DNA from: Ignatzschineria sp.
GTDB lineage: Bacteria; Pseudomonadota; Gammaproteobacteria; Cardiobacteriales; Wohlfahrtiimonadaceae
Assembly: GCA_030151245.1 (NCBI GenBank)
Contig: JASLEF010000137.1
Coordinates: forward strand, 1 to 7,645
DNA length: 7,645 nt
Reading direction: 5' to 3'
Shown here: positions 6,441-7,645 of the stretch, in pieces
Position numbering within the stretch: position 1 is the first letter of the stretch
How the letters are laid out: each line of letters opens with the position of its first letter
The notes under the pieces: model-generated
What the model was told of the DNA's origin: nothing
Databases searched by the model: none
Seen by the model: only the letters and a program-made list of their open reading frames with translations
Made by a program: the position numbers and the translations under genes

Positions 6441-6494
6441 ATTCCCCGATATTCTACCCTATATCTCCTAAAATTGATCCGATTCCCCGAGATT
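6441..6494. repeat. Direct repeat ATTCCCCGA-n-ATT, two copies 41 bp apart
   Basis: ATTCCCCGATATT at 6441-6453 and ATTCCCCGAGATT at 6482-6494 agree at 12 of 13 positions. The 41-bp offset is close to four helical turns, which would put both copies on the same face of the DNA. A looser relative, AATCCCCCATAAT, lies at 6551-6563. The placement in a divergent promoter region suggests a regulator binding site, not identified. Confidence 0.45.
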
Positions 6495-6618
6495 TTTTAT
6501 AATTTCTAGAAGAATAAAACAAAAAATAACAAGATAGCCAAAGCGCTTTAAATCCCCCATAATGATCTGAAGCTACCGATCTTCTAAGCTTTAGGCTTTA
6601 TCTAGAGGCGTAGCAAAT

Positions 6619-6648
6619 TTGAAACAATAATAAAACGCTACTTATAAA
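6619..6648 (+). promoter_or_regulatory. Sigma70 promoter of the quinone reductase gene
   Basis: TTGAAA at 6619-6624 (5 of 6 to the -35 consensus) and TATAAA at 6643-6648 (5 of 6 to the -10 consensus) are separated by 18 bases. Transcription would start near 6655, leaving a leader of about 35 bases. A short inverted repeat GTAGC/GCTAC (6610-6614 and 6637-6641) brackets the -35 element and spacer and may be an operator. Confidence 0.6.
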
Positions 6649-6689
6649 ATTCAATATTTACCAATAATTCATCTAGAGGAAAAGAGAGT

Positions 6690-7645
6690 ATGAGCTATCA
6701 AATCACCTTAAAGCAGCATGGAGATATCAGTAATCTCGTGAAAGAACCCACTAACCTAATGCCTCCACAAAAAGGAGAAGTTCGAATTGAACAAAAAGCG
6801 ATAGGTCTCAACTTCATTGATACCTACCACCGAGATGGGCTTTACAAACTCAATACGCCCCTCGTGATTGGTCAAGAAGCAGCCGGAATTATTATTGCCG
6901 TAGGAGAAGATGTCACAGGTTTTAATATTGGAGATCGTGTTACCTACGCAAGCATTATGGGAGCTTATACATCGGAAAGAAATATTAAAACAGATCGATT
7001 AATTAAAATTCCTAGCACGATCTCTTATGAAGAAGCCGCCTCATCTTTAGTACGAGGAGGAACTGCTAGCTACCTGCTCTTTGATCTATTTCGTTTACAA
7101 CCGGAACATACGGCGTTGATCCATGCCGGTGCCGGCGGCGTTGGTCAAATCCTTATTCAATGGGCAAAAGCAATAGGTGCGACAGTCATCACAACCGTTG
7201 GAAGCAAAGAGAAGGCGGAGATTGTGACAGCGTTAGGGGCTGATCTTGTTATTAATTATCGTACCGAAGATTTTGCAAAGCGTGTTCGGGAATTTAGGGC
7301 CGAAGGGGTAGATGTCGTTTATGATGGCGTGGGTAAAGATACTTTCCTAGGCTCACTAGACTGTCTGAAATCTCTTGGAATGATGGTCTCATTTGGTAAT
7401 GCCTCGGGTGCTCCCCCCGCAATCTCTCCGCTCCTTTTACAAGAAAAGGGTTGTCTCTTTTTAACGCGTCCTAATTTAGGCGCTTATACTGCGACCAAAG
7501 AACGCTATCAGACCGTCATGGATCGCTGGTTTCTAGCATTAAGCGAAGGAGACATTAAACTTTCTCTACAACAAACATTCCCCTTAGAAGAAGTGGGGCG
7601 TGCTCATCAAGCATTGGAAAACCGAGAGATTGTCGGCTCAGCTGT
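6690..7645 (+). CDS. qorA: NADPH:quinone reductase, QorA type (3' end outside window)
   Basis: This is a zinc-independent medium-chain dehydrogenase/reductase that reduces quinones with NADPH in the cytoplasm. The open frame gives 318 residues and ends at GSA; E. coli QorA has 327, so only a few terminal residues are cut off. Landmarks are KAIGLNFIDTYHRDGLY (36-52), the GQEAAG stretch (61-66) where zinc enzymes have a catalytic His, GDRVTYA (81-87), the nucleotide-binding AGAGGVG (146-152), the NADPH-side segment TVGSKEKAE, GVDVVYDGVGKDTF, and MMVSFGNASGA towards the C-terminal part. Catalytic and structural zinc Cys clusters of alcohol dehydrogenases are absent, which supports a quinone reductase. 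The start at 6690 has AGAGGA 9 bases upstream. The gene has its own promoter and is divergent from ettA. Preferred substrate is not readable from sequence. Confidence 0.93.
   Translation, partial: MSYQITLKQHGDISNLVKEPTNLMPPQKGEVRIEQKAIGLNFIDTYHRDGLYKLNTPLVIGQEAAGIIIAVGEDVTGFNIGDRVTYASIMGAYTSERNIKTDRLIKIPSTISYEEAASSLVRGGTASYLLFDLFRLQPEHTALIHAGAGGVGQILIQWAKAIGATVITTVGSKEKAEIVTALGADLVINYRTEDFAKRVREFRAEGVDVVYDGVGKDTFLGSLDCLKSLGMMVSFGNASGAPPAISPLLLQEKGCLFLTRPNLGAYTATKERYQTVMDRWFLALSEGDIKLSLQQTFPLEEVGRAHQALENREIVGSA

Larger units (their letters stand above)
6374..6689. other. Divergent intergenic region between ettA and the quinone reductase gene
   Basis: These 316 bases hold no gene I can support. 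They contain the ettA ribosome site (complement of 6382-6386), a dyad TTATCT-A-AGATAA overlapping it (6385-6397), TTGATCAA at 6399-6406, a 13-base direct repeat (6441 and 6482), a palindrome AAAGCGCTTT (6540-6549) and the rightward promoter at 6619-6648. A leftward -10-like TATAAA (complement of 6496-6501) exists, but I see no good -35 for it, so the ettA promoter is not located. Confidence 0.6.

Noticed and set aside
6540..6549. AAAGCGCTTT as a LacI-family operator
   Set aside because: A 10-base perfect palindrome is expected about seven times by chance in this length, and the symmetry does not extend outward.

Overview
The window is ordinary chromosomal DNA from a gammaproteobacterium of fairly low GC content. 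EttA, ProS, TsaB and the quinone reductase all read like E. coli orthologues along their length. The base composition and gene mix would fit a group such as Ignatzschineria or Wohlfahrtiimonas, but that placement is a weak inference. I see no mobile element, CRISPR array, rRNA, tRNA or phage gene.

Layout from left to right. (1) Positions 1-22 appear to hold the first codons of a leftward gene with a strong Shine-Dalgarno; its N-terminus (MMEYLPV) resembles siroheme synthase (CysG). (2) 205-1419 (+) is an M20 metal-dependent amidohydrolase of the hippurate / N-acyl-amino-acid hydrolase type, followed by a dyad that is either a weak terminator or an FNR box. (3) 1652-3355 (+) is proS, bacterial prolyl-tRNA synthetase with its editing insertion, followed by a GC-rich hairpin and a good intrinsic terminator. 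(4) 3428-3733 is a roughly 300-bp interval with no convincing gene; it holds a short ORF remnant and repeated ATGCCGG words. (5) 3734-6373 (-) is a compact leftward operon: ettA, a 55-residue zf-CHCC zinc protein, then tsaB, ended by a 13-bp perfect terminator hairpin. (6) 6374-6689 is a divergent intergenic region with a near-consensus sigma70 promoter for the rightward gene and a spaced direct repeat. (7) 6690-7645 (+) is a qorA-type NADPH:quinone reductase, cut by the window edge a few residues before its expected end.

The common theme is translation. ProS charges tRNA-Pro and edits misacylated product, EttA gates the first elongation steps on the ribosome according to energy state, and TsaB is part of the machinery that makes t6A at position 37 of ANN-decoding tRNAs. 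The zinc protein between ettA and tsaB belongs to the same transcript and is probably translationally coupled to both neighbours. The M20 hydrolase and the quinone reductase look like independent metabolic genes.

I did not find a new multi-gene system. The points most worth checking are the FNR-like dyad at 1438-1455, the spaced repeats between ettA and qorA, the unexplained 300 bp between proS and tsaB, and the zf-CHCC protein locked between ettA and tsaB.
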